Shown: piece after piece, positions 9,312-17,337 of the stretch
How the letters are laid out: the number at the start of each line of letters is the position of its first letter
Position numbering within the stretch: the stretch's first letter is position 1
DNA from: CAZNPL01 sp964574815
GTDB lineage: Bacteria > Planctomycetota > Phycisphaerae > UBA1845
Assembly: GCA_964574815.1 (NCBI GenBank)
Contig: CAZNPL010000007.1
Span: 1 to 64,000, forward strand
Reading direction: 5' to 3'
Length of the DNA: 64,000 bases
Notes under the pieces: model-generated
Seen by the model: only the letters and a program-made list of their open reading frames with translations
The model's database searches: none
Told to the model about the DNA's origin: nothing
Translations under genes and position numbers: made by a program

Positions 9312-9758
9312 TTATCCCTCGACCGAAAGGGAACCGGCTTCGAGCGTCTCCGGGGCTTCCGTGTCGCCTTGTGTCCTGCACTCTTTGGCGATCTTGTCGA
9401 CGAGCAGCGCCCACGTCTCGCGCTCGGCGCGCAGGATCCTGACCGCGTCGTCGATGTCTGTGACGTCGCGGTTCACGCTTCCGCTGACGAGCTTGCGGTA
9501 GATAAAGTTGTACAGGGCCGACATCCGGTCGCACAGTTCCGGGTTGACCTCCGGGCGGAGGCCGGCCTGCATTTCCAGCACGATGCGCTGAGCGCGGCTG
9601 AGGCGATCGTAGATCGCTTCGTAGTCCTTTCGCTCGATGGCCTCGCGACCCTGGAGCGCGAATCGGATCGCCCCGTCGTAGAGCATGAGTTGAAGCTGCT
9701 CCGGAGTCGCCTGCATGACGGCGTTGCGAAGGTAGTTGGCCGAGTCCGTCGTGCTCAT
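9312..9758 (-). CDS. fliS: Flagellar secretion chaperone FliS
   Basis: A 148-residue helical protein that binds the flagellin C-terminus in the cytosol and keeps it export-competent. Family features are the N-terminal YLRNAVMQATPEQL and LMLYDGAIRF, and a central RAQRIVLEMQAGL. It carries a longer acidic C-terminal tail than the usual 120-140 residues. The ATG at 9758 is used because it yields the conventional N-terminus. It follows fliD on the same strand after about 230 bp. Confidence 0.92.
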   Translation of the reverse strand: MSTTDSANYLRNAVMQATPEQLQLMLYDGAIRFALQGREAIERKDYEAIYDRLSRAQRIVLEMQAGLRPEVNPELCDRMSALYNFIYRKLVSGSVNRDVTDIDDAVRILRAERETWALLVDKIAKECRTQGDTEAPETLEAGSLSVEG

Positions 9759-9988
9759 CTCATGGGCAGTATCGGCGGCTGGAAAGGCCCGAAACACGTA
9801 ATTCCGGACTTTGACTTTCTCGGCGAGGACGCAGCGCGCTCGGCAAGAGTGGCCCGCGCCAGGCGCGGCAGGCACACTTCCTTTGGGCCACCATGGTCCG
9901 AAAAAACGAGTCGTACGGCGCGCCTGCGGCGAAGGGAGAAGTCACGACGACAGTGACTGATCGACACGATTTTCAAGCACGACCAGCG

Positions 9989-12900
9989 CTAGCCCAGCAG
10001 TCCGAGCCCGCTGACCTGGTTGGCGAGAATCGACAGTGCGTTCTGGGCGTCCTGCAGGCCGGCCAGCGAGGTCTCGAGTCCCTGGAATTGACGTTCCAGG
10101 CGGGCGCGTTTTCGATCGAGCAGGAGCTGGAGATCTTCGATGCGGTCATTGAGCAGTTCCTCTCGATCCTCGAGGAGGTTGTCCTTGCGCGCGATGACGC
10201 CGTCGAACGATCGGGTGAGGTCGTCGAGCATCGAATCGAGGGCGTCGCCGAGACCGTTTTCCTCGGTGGTGAAGAGGGTCTCGATCGCATCGGGGTCCGA
10301 GGCAAAGAGATTGCGGAAGGCCTCCTCGTCGAATGAGAGGCGTCCGCCCGAGCCGACACTGATGCCGACGGAGGAGAGGCGATTGACGCCCGGTTCCGCC
10401 CCGGCCACCGGTCGGAGAACCGCATTGCGCAGTCGGTTCAGCACCTGATTCACGGTGGTGTCGCCGAACAACGGACCGCGCGTGTTTGACTCGGCGTCGA
10501 ACTTCGTGGTCTTTTCGATGTTGGTGAGCACGCCGTTGTACGCGGTGACGAAGTTGTTGAGCTTCTCGACGATGGCATCGACGTCGCGCGTGACCGATAA
10601 ATCCACGGGCCGGTCCGACGTTCCGGTCAGTTCGATCGTCACGCCGTCCAGAACGCCGGAGAGGGTATTGGTCGAGCTCGTGAGAACGAGCGGGTTTTCC
10701 GCCGTCGAGCCGCCAAAGAAAACGACCGCGTCCTGCGCCCGGACGAGTGTGTCAAGCGACAGACCGGACTGGCCGGTGTCGAGCACGAGCCGCCCGCGCG
10801 TGCCCGAGACCTGGGAGTTCAGAACCAGGTGATACGGGTTGGTGTCGCTGCCGTCGTTGATGACGGTGGCCTGGATGTCACCTCCCGCATTGTTGATCTT
10901 GTCTCGAACGTCGTTGAGCGTGTCCCCGGCGTCGATCTCGATGGTGACTTCGTAGGTGCCGTCTATTCTCTGGTTGACAGCGCCGTCTGCGGTGGTGAAC
11001 TCGACGCCTTCGCCTTCGACGTTAAGGTCCGCCGCGGTGGTTGCTCCGTCGAGTCCCTCGATTTTGAGGGGCCCTTCTCCTTCGGTGGTGTCGATGAATT
11101 CGATGCCGTCACCGGTGGCGTTGATGCGGGCCTCGACGCCGTCGAACAGGAGACTGTTGATGCGCGTGAGGAGGGCTCCGACGGTTTTCTGGTTTTCGGT
11201 GATCGAGATCGTGGTGCTCTGGCCACTGCGGGCGGTGACGCGGAATTCGCCCGTCGCGACCCCGCGGCCGCCGTTGAGGTCCTCCAGCTTCGTGCTGAGG
11301 GCGACGTACTGAAGCTGCAAGTTGCCGGTGGACCGGCCGCCGTCGACGAAGTCGTTGACGATGCCGCCATCGGTTCCTTCGATTCCGAACAGGTCGCCGA
11401 CTGTGCGGCCGGTGACGTCCTGCAGCGTGGTCGTGCCGGTGCCGCCGGACTCGTCGGTGAAAGCCAGCCCGGTTCCGGCGTTGTTGAGGCGGGCGCTGAT
11501 TTTCGTTTCGGCGGTGCGGGCGTTCACGATGTCGATGATGTCCTGGACGGTGGACGCGCCGGTGAAATCGATCGTGGCGCTCGACCCGTCGGCGGCCTGG
11601 AGGGTCGCCTGGCCAAGGGTGATCCCCGATCCACCGCGGAGTGTGCTCAGCAAAACGGTGTTCAGGCCGGCGAGCACGTCGCGCGCTGCGAACGCGCCAC
11701 CGGTTGATTGGCCGACAAGGCCCAGATCGCGTGCCGCCTGCGACTCGACCGCCTCGGCCCCTACGCCGACGGTGAACTCGCCGCCTCCGCCCAGGCTGAC
11801 CAGTTCGATTCCGCGGCCGTCGTCGGCGATGCGAGCCTCGACGACGTCGTTGAGCTGCACCTGACCGTTCGCATCGGTGGAATAGCTGTAGTTGATCGCT
11901 CTCAGGACGTCGCCGATGGTGTTGACCCGGTAGATGACGCTGCCGGTGAGCGACTCGCCTTCCGATTTGCCCGCGATGCCCAGATCGCCGGCCGCGAAGC
12001 CTTCCACGTCCTCGACCATGAGCACGGCATCTTCGGTCGCCGGGGTAGACGCGTCGCGCAGGGTCAGTTGGCCGGCGGCGCCTCCGACCGATGCGGTGAC
12101 TTCGATGCCGGAGTCGTTGACAAGCCGGATGACGTCGCCGATGGACTGCACACTGTCGTCGACGACGATGTCGGCGGACTGGCCCGCTCGATTGGTGATC
12201 GTGAAGGTGCCCTGCCGCACCCCTTTACCGTGGTTAAGCACTTCGAACCGTGTGCCGGTGTGCTGTTGATCGGCCACACCGATGGAAAGCAGGCCGCGCA
12301 GGCCGACGTTGAGCGTGCGGGCGCCGAACATGATGTCGATGTCCTTGTTGGCCTTGCCGACGCTGACACCGTTTCCGTCGTTCAACTGCGAGAGCGGCGT
12401 GTCGTCCGCAAGGTAGATGATTCGTCCACCGACGACACTGGATCCTGCGCCGGCGGCACTGCCGAGGATGCCCAGGTCTTCGGCGGTGTGGCCGTCGCCG
12501 ACCTCGCGGACCCTCAAGGTGCCCGTTCCTGTGCCTTCGTCCTTGATGACGAGGTGATCGCCCTCGACCCGGGCGGAAACGCGCAGGTCCACCACTGCGT
12601 TAATCTCGCGCAGTACGTCCGCGACGGTCAGTGTCGTTGAAAGATCGATGACGGCGGTCCCACCGTCGCTGTCCTGGATCTCGATGCTCCCGCGTCGAAC
12701 GCCTTCTCCGCCATTCAGTCGATCCAGGCTGGTCTCGCGGTCGAGGTGCCCGCTGCCAAGCTCGTACGTCAGCGTGCCCGCACCTACAGCCTGCTGGTCT
12801 GCGTCAACGAAGCCGTCGCTGATGAGCTGATGGTTGCTGACGAGGGACTTGACCCGAAAGCCGAAGAGGCCTTGAACGGCACCGTCTCCAGCCGTGGCCG

Positions 12901-13156
12901 TCAGCACGTTCTCGTCGCTGCTGGTGGCCTTGGACGCGCGGAAGAAGCTGATCTCGTCGAATCGCGCCACCGTATTCCGCAGGCTGAGCAACCGGGCGCT
13001 GAGCTCGGCAAGGGCGGTTCGTTGGGTCTGAACGGTCTGAATGCGATTGTTGAGGAGCTGGATCGGGCGCGCTTCGATCGCCATTAACTGGTCGATGATG
13101 TCCTGGGTCGGAAGCCCGGACAGCAACCCGATTCCGCTGGATATGGGGCCGGCCAC
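9989..13156 (-). CDS. fliD: Flagellar filament cap protein FliD (giant form with hook-IN repeats)
   Basis: About 1055 residues, roughly twice the common 450-700. The GTG at 13156 is preferred over an ATG 54 nt upstream because GAGGAGG lies 8 nt before it and the protein then begins with the typical SGIGLLSGLPTQDIIDQLM. The N-domain (1-110) and C-domain (about 780-1055, with DRPVDLSVTRDVDAIV and the final coiled coil EDLQLLLDRKRARLERQF) are canonical. In between are at least four flagellin hook-IN type repeats with the pattern LNGGxGVxxGxF-I...TVxDVLxxIN...A+DLGI. The protein caps the filament tip and guides flagellin folding. It lies between the glycan genes and fliS. Confidence 0.93.
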   Translation of the reverse strand: MAGPISSGIGLLSGLPTQDIIDQLMAIEARPIQLLNNRIQTVQTQRTALAELSARLLSLRNTVARFDEISFFRASKATSSDENVLTATAGDGAVQGLFGFRVKSLVSNHQLISDGFVDADQQAVGAGTLTYELGSGHLDRETSLDRLNGGEGVRRGSIEIQDSDGGTAVIDLSTTLTVADVLREINAVVDLRVSARVEGDHLVIKDEGTGTGTLRVREVGDGHTAEDLGILGSAAGAGSSVVGGRIIYLADDTPLSQLNDGNGVSVGKANKDIDIMFGARTLNVGLRGLLSIGVADQQHTGTRFEVLNHGKGVRQGTFTITNRAGQSADIVVDDSVQSIGDVIRLVNDSGIEVTASVGGAAGQLTLRDASTPATEDAVLMVEDVEGFAAGDLGIAGKSEGESLTGSVIYRVNTIGDVLRAINYSYSTDANGQVQLNDVVEARIADDGRGIELVSLGGGGEFTVGVGAEAVESQAARDLGLVGQSTGGAFAARDVLAGLNTVLLSTLRGGSGITLGQATLQAADGSSATIDFTGASTVQDIIDIVNARTAETKISARLNNAGTGLAFTDESGGTGTTTLQDVTGRTVGDLFGIEGTDGGIVNDFVDGGRSTGNLQLQYVALSTKLEDLNGGRGVATGEFRVTARSGQSTTISITENQKTVGALLTRINSLLFDGVEARINATGDGIEFIDTTEGEGPLKIEGLDGATTAADLNVEGEGVEFTTADGAVNQRIDGTYEVTIEIDAGDTLNDVRDKINNAGGDIQATVINDGSDTNPYHLVLNSQVSGTRGRLVLDTGQSGLSLDTLVRAQDAVVFFGGSTAENPLVLTSSTNTLSGVLDGVTIELTGTSDRPVDLSVTRDVDAIVEKLNNFVTAYNGVLTNIEKTTKFDAESNTRGPLFGDTTVNQVLNRLRNAVLRPVAGAEPGVNRLSSVGISVGSGGRLSFDEEAFRNLFASDPDAIETLFTTEENGLGDALDSMLDDLTRSFDGVIARKDNLLEDREELLNDRIEDLQLLLDRKRARLERQFQGLETSLAGLQDAQNALSILANQVSGLGLLG

Positions 13157-13273
13157 GTGAATAACCTCCTCGGGCCCGCTGAGCGCGGACCGCTGCCAAT
13201 GACGGTTCACATAACGGCGTCATCGGTTTATCGACGGCGTCGAAAAGGCGGCTGAATGCACGTATTACCACCG

Positions 13274-13294
13274 GAAGCGCAAAGCTTGCGCTTC
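13274..13294. repeat. Perfect hairpin between methyltransferase and fliD
   Basis: Arms GAAGCGCAA (274-282) and TTGCGCTTC (286-294) with loop AGC, i.e. a 9-bp perfect stem, immediately downstream of the methyltransferase stop and about 120 nt before the fliD start (minus strand). No T-run follows, so it is more likely an mRNA-stabilising or processing stem than a strong intrinsic terminator. Confidence 0.5.
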
Positions 13295-13310
13295 GGCGGG
13301 CTGATCCTTG

Positions 13311-14093
13311 TCAGGGCGAATCCGGGCTGGACGGCGATTTATCGTTGGGGGTGTTGCTATTGCGGATTGCGACGGCCGTGCCGTTGGCGTCCCGGAGGTT
13401 CTCGCGAACGATGAAATCGGGGCGTTGTCCGATCACTTCGCGCCACACGTTGCCGAGCGTTGGGTACGCGGGATGGGCGATGTCGTCGAAGACGAGCATC
13501 CCGCCGGGGTCGAGGTGCCCGATAACGTTGAGCAGGTCGGCGCGAGCGCCTTCGTCGCGATGGTCACCGTCGACCGTGATAAGCTTGAAGTTCTGCGGGC
13601 CGGCCGGGTCATCAAAGAACGTCGGAATAGTCTCCTGGGAGCGTCCGTTGACAAACAGGACCGCTCCCTGGTGGCCCGCTCGCTGTAATTGTCGCCTGAC
13701 GAAGTTCGGCCCGGGGTTGGGCACGCCGGCGTAGTCGGGAAACCACATGTCGAACAGGTAGAGATCGACCGCGGGGTGTGCGGCGGCCACGACGCACGCG
13801 GAGTGGCCGCGGCGGACGCCGATCTCGAGGTAGTGACTCGGGCGAACGGTCTCGGCGAAGGCGGAGAGGACGCACCACATGTCCCAGTAAGGCTCGGCGG
13901 AATCAAGCCGCTGCTCCAGCCGCTCGACCGCCTCCTCGAGGTATGGATCAGGTTCGATTCGCCGCCAGACGTCGATGAGTCGCCGCCGCGTCGATTGCGA
14001 TGCCGCCCGCCGGATCACCTGCTCGAGAAGATCCGTGGCCGCGTGGCCTGTGTTCGGATTCGCCGCGTCGATTTCGATCGGTTTCGTATTCAT
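13311..14093 (-). CDS. Class I SAM-dependent methyltransferase (Methyltransf_24-like)
   Basis: A 260-residue enzyme with a Rossmann-type SAM motif HYLEIGVRRGHSACVVA (about 94-110), motif II DLYLFDMWF and a post-I acidic site VDGDHRDEG, with GGMLVFDD later. These are typical of the Methyltransf_24 group that modifies glycans and small molecules. It overlaps the upstream glycosyltransferase gene by 4 nt (ATGA), so translation is coupled. Context suggests methylation of a sugar on a surface glycan or flagellin. Acceptor unknown. Confidence 0.82.
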   Translation of the reverse strand: MNTKPIEIDAANPNTGHAATDLLEQVIRRAASQSTRRRLIDVWRRIEPDPYLEEAVERLEQRLDSAEPYWDMWCVLSAFAETVRPSHYLEIGVRRGHSACVVAAAHPAVDLYLFDMWFPDYAGVPNPGPNFVRRQLQRAGHQGAVLFVNGRSQETIPTFFDDPAGPQNFKLITVDGDHRDEGARADLLNVIGHLDPGGMLVFDDIAHPAYPTLGNVWREVIGQRPDFIVRENLRDANGTAVAIRNSNTPNDKSPSSPDSP

Positions 14094-15247
14094 GTTGCAG
14101 GGACCCCTGTTCTGCTGGCGGCCGTCGCTGTGTCGCGGGCGACTTTTCGGTAGAGGGCGCGATAACTCGTCGCGGTTTCGCGCCAGGAGAGCCGTTGTGA
14201 GCGCCGCCTGCCGCGATGTGACAATTCATTGCGCAGGTCGGCATCGGTGTACAGACGGTAAAGCGCAGTCGCAATGGCCTCGGTATCTCGCGGGTCGAAC
14301 AGCAGGCCCGCATCGGCCACCTGTTCCGGCAACGACGTGACGTCGGAACAGGCGACGGGGAGGCTTTCGGCGAAGGCCTCCAGGACCGGGAAGCTGATGG
14401 CCTCGAAGAGCGTCGGCACGATCATGAACCGGGCGGCGCGGTACAGGGCGAGCAGCTCGTTCTCGCCGATTCTACCCAGGAAGCGTACGTGGCTTGCCAG
14501 TGCCCATTCGTTGATGCGGCTCTGAAGTGCCGGCCAGTGATCCGTCAACGCGCCGGTGCACACCAACGGCACTTCGACGCCATGGCGGTCGCGGACGATT
14601 CGGAGGGCTTCAAGTAGATTCAAGTGGTTCTTGTGCGGCCACGTCTGAGCGGGGTAAATGGCGAAACCCGGCTGGAGCTCGAATCGTTGCAGCACATCCG
14701 CGGGATCGTAGTCACCCGGGCGATGGTAGGCGTGAGTGGGCGATCCCCACCCGATCACGTGAATCTTGTCCAGCGGAAGGCCGAAGTGGTCGGCGAGATC
14801 GCGGCGGACGAAATCGCTGGCGGCGACGATCGCCGTCGCCGACCGACAGGCCTCGCCGTAAAGCGCCTCGCGGCGTTCGATTTCGTCCTCGGTGAAGTAC
14901 TCGGGCAGGTGCACGTGCTGGAGGTCATGCGGATTGAACAGGGACGGAGCAGAAGTTCGTGTGAATGCCTGATAAGGAAAGTGGATAACGTCGGGGTCGA
15001 GCGATTCCCAGAAGCCGTCGGAGACTCGGATGCCACGTCGCGGCGCGGGTGTCCAGCCATCGTTCACGTGGACGCGGGCGTTCCGGCCCAGGTAAGGGCG
15101 CAGCCACTCGGCCGAAGCGGCAGAGCAGACGAAGAGGTACTCTTCGGGGCCTTCGAGTTTGCTGAGGCCGTGTGCGAGTCCGAGGAGCACCTGGGCGATG
15201 CCGCCTGAGTTTCGCGGGTCGATCTGGGCGTTGATGACGATGCGCAT
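14090..15247 (-). CDS. Glycosyltransferase family 4-type
   Basis: About 385 residues, GT-B fold. The ATG at 15247 gives the usual beginning MRIVINAQIDPRNSGGIAQV with the Gly-rich acceptor loop; the upstream in-frame extension overlaps the formyltransferase gene and is unlikely. The C-terminal half has YPAQTWPHKNHLNLLEA, VRFLGRIGENEL and the nucleotide-sugar E-x7-E region FEAISFPVLEAFAE, as in retaining GT4 enzymes. It lies 2 nt behind the formyltransferase and overlaps the methyltransferase, within a four-gene glycan operon. The product is a predicted transfer of one sugar to a lipid-, glycan- or protein-linked acceptor. Confidence 0.88.
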   Translation of the reverse strand: MRIVINAQIDPRNSGGIAQVLLGLAHGLSKLEGPEEYLFVCSAASAEWLRPYLGRNARVHVNDGWTPAPRRGIRVSDGFWESLDPDVIHFPYQAFTRTSAPSLFNPHDLQHVHLPEYFTEDEIERREALYGEACRSATAIVAASDFVRRDLADHFGLPLDKIHVIGWGSPTHAYHRPGDYDPADVLQRFELQPGFAIYPAQTWPHKNHLNLLEALRIVRDRHGVEVPLVCTGALTDHWPALQSRINEWALASHVRFLGRIGENELLALYRAARFMIVPTLFEAISFPVLEAFAESLPVACSDVTSLPEQVADAGLLFDPRDTEAIATALYRLYTDADLRNELSHRGRRRSQRLSWRETATSYRALYRKVARDTATAASRTGVPAT

Positions 15248-15249
15248 GA

Positions 15250-16017
15250 TCAGACCGCCTGGCCCTCGTACGCCGCGGGTTGTCCCATGATTGCGTCGTA
15301 CTCGGCGAGGGAGCGGACCGAGCGCCGCATGCCTTCGAGAACGACGCACGCCGGCGGAAACGGCGGGAAGTGCAGCGCTCGTATGAAGCGTTCGATGCGG
15401 TCCCGCGGCCAGGTTGGATCGATGACGCCGTCGTTTGGTACGGCACGACTGTGAAAACAGCCCGCACCTTTTTGCGGCACTTGCGGCAGTAAACCGCGCG
15501 CCGCCTGGTCAAGCACGCGCGTGAACAGTTCGACGGCGGCATCAACGAGCTTGTAGTACAGTGAGAAACCCGTATCGGTATCTGAGATCGGCAATTCGGC
15601 GGTTGTGACAATACCGCCGGCATCGACCCGCTCGACCATGCGGTGACAGGTGACGCCGGTGACGTCGTCGCCCTCGATAATGGCCCACGGAGCCGAGAAA
15701 CAGCCACGGTGGCGCGGCAGGAGGGAGGGGTGAAAGTTGAATGCGCCGCGAGGAGCGATATCGAGCACGTCGTGCGGCAGGATGTCGCGGTAATACACGG
15801 AAAAAATGATGTCCGGGCGGAACGATCGGGAATGGCGCTCTAAGAAAACGGGTTCGTCCGCGATCAACGGCAGGCCCAGATTCGAGGCCAGCGCTGTCAC
15901 GGAGGGCACCTCCGGTGGGGAAGCATGGGTTGCAACGGCCACCTCGTGTCCGCGGGCGACCGCCGTTCGCAGCGCCCTGTAACCCGCCTCGTGATAGGCG
16001 CACAGGAGGACTCGCAT
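15250..16017 (-). CDS. Formyltransferase-fold protein (sugar N-formyltransferase candidate)
   Basis: About 255 residues of the methionyl-tRNA/ArnA-type formyltransferase fold that uses N10-formyl-tetrahydrofolate. The catalytic triad is visible as Asn94 and His96 in FNFHPSLLPRHRG and Asp132 in ERVDAGGIV. It lacks the C-terminal tRNA-binding OB domain of Fmt, which agrees with a sugar-formylating role. The start overlaps the stop of the upstream DegT-type aminotransferase (TGATG), so the two would make and formylate an aminosugar. The ATG at 16017 is used; an upstream ATG would add seven residues. Confidence 0.83.
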   Translation of the reverse strand: MRVLLCAYHEAGYRALRTAVARGHEVAVATHASPPEVPSVTALASNLGLPLIADEPVFLERHSRSFRPDIIFSVYYRDILPHDVLDIAPRGAFNFHPSLLPRHRGCFSAPWAIIEGDDVTGVTCHRMVERVDAGGIVTTAELPISDTDTGFSLYYKLVDAAVELFTRVLDQAARGLLPQVPQKGAGCFHSRAVPNDGVIDPTWPRDRIERFIRALHFPPFPPACVVLEGMRRSVRSLAEYDAIMGQPAAYEGQAV

Positions 16018-17147
16018 CACGCTTCGACCCGTTGGCACAGGCAGGCCGCCAGCTCATCGACGACCGTTCGGATGTCGTGCTGCGCCAGGCGGGTGTGGGT
16101 CGGCAGCATGACGCCGTGCGCCGCGAGCATTGTGGCGACCGGGCAGCCGTTGTCGGTGGAACAGTCTCGATAGGGCGGCAACTGGTGCAGCGGGTGAAAG
16201 AAGGGGCGCGTTTCGATGCCGCAAGACTGCAAATCGTTCATCAAGCGGTCGCGGTCGGCGGCTCCCTCCTGAAGAACAATCGCAAGAATCCAGAGCACCG
16301 GATCGGCGGGGCCCGGCACCTGTTGACACTGAATCGGCAGGCCGCGATCGGCCAGCGCGTCTTCGTACCACCGGCGGACTGATTCGCGCTTACCACGCAA
16401 TTCGGCGAAGCGTTCCAGTTGGGCAACGCCGATCGCACAGCAGAGGTTGGTCATGCGGTAGTTGTAGCCGATCTCGGGAAACCAGTAGCGGCGGTCCGGG
16501 GCCATCCCCTGCCCGCGGAGCAGGCGCACTTTCTCGGCGATGTCATCGCGGTCGGTGCAGACCGCGCCGCCTTCGCCGGTGGTGATGATCTTGTTGCCGT
16601 AGAAGCTGAAGGTGGAGACGGTTCCGAGCGAGCCGACAGGCCGGTTGTTCCATCGGGCGCCGTGGGCCTCGGCCGCGTCCTCAACGATCGCGAGGTCGAA
16701 CTCATCGGCGATCGCCTGAAGCCCGTCCATGTCTGCCGGAACGCCGAACAGGTGCACGGCCACGATGGCCCGCGTTCGCGGCGTGATCAGTCGTCGCACG
16801 CTGGCGGGGTCGACGGTCCAGGTGTGCTGGTCGCAGTCGGCGAGCACGGGCGTAGCGCCGACGTAGCGGACGGCGTTGGCGGTGGCCACGTAGGTCAGGT
16901 CCGGGAGGACGACCTCATCTCCCTCGCCGATGCCGAGCCCGAGCATCGTGAGGTGGAGCGCGGCCGTGCCGTTGACGCAACTGATGGCGTGGCGCGTGCC
17001 GGCGAACTGCGCGAATTCCGATTCGAAGCGGCTCACGAATTCGCCGGTCGAGGCGATCCACGTCGAATCGAACGCCGCCAGCAGGTACTCCCTTTCGCGC
17101 TGAGTCAAATCAGGAAACGACACGGCGATCGAGTGGGTCGAATTCAC
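16017..17147 (-). CDS. DegT/DnrJ/EryC1/StrS-family PLP sugar aminotransferase
   Basis: A 376-residue enzyme that converts a nucleotide-keto-sugar to an aminosugar. The family's EDAAEAHGA (156-164) and the PLP-lysine K186 in SFYGNKIITTGEGG are present, as is the YNYRMTNLCCAIG region that follows. It uses a GTG start (GTGAATTCG). It is the first gene of the minus-strand cluster aminotransferase-formyltransferase-glycosyltransferase-methyltransferase, upstream of fliD. No nucleotidyltransferase or dehydratase is in the window, so the substrate sugar must be made elsewhere. Confidence 0.9.
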   Translation of the reverse strand: MNSTHSIAVSFPDLTQREREYLLAAFDSTWIASTGEFVSRFESEFAQFAGTRHAISCVNGTAALHLTMLGLGIGEGDEVVLPDLTYVATANAVRYVGATPVLADCDQHTWTVDPASVRRLITPRTRAIVAVHLFGVPADMDGLQAIADEFDLAIVEDAAEAHGARWNNRPVGSLGTVSTFSFYGNKIITTGEGGAVCTDRDDIAEKVRLLRGQGMAPDRRYWFPEIGYNYRMTNLCCAIGVAQLERFAELRGKRESVRRWYEDALADRGLPIQCQQVPGPADPVLWILAIVLQEGAADRDRLMNDLQSCGIETRPFFHPLHQLPPYRDCSTDNGCPVATMLAAHGVMLPTHTRLAQHDIRTVVDELAACLCQRVEA

Positions 17148-17337
17148 AAAATCAGCGCCCCGGGCTGTAGACGTACGATTGCTCTCAGAACGCTATCGGC
17201 GGGGACGGTGGGGAGCCTGAAGCGGATTTGGGGGCGGCAATGCAGCGGGCTTGCGCTCGCGGAGGGGCGATGCCGGGTGGAAATCGGCCGCGCGGTGGTT
17301 TGCCGACTCGCCCGAAGTTTGCAGCAATTGCGCGTGG

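Noticed and set aside
10829..12640. Large plus-strand frames inside fliD
   Set aside because: Composition is that of GC-rich antisense; the fliD reading has conserved N- and C-domains.
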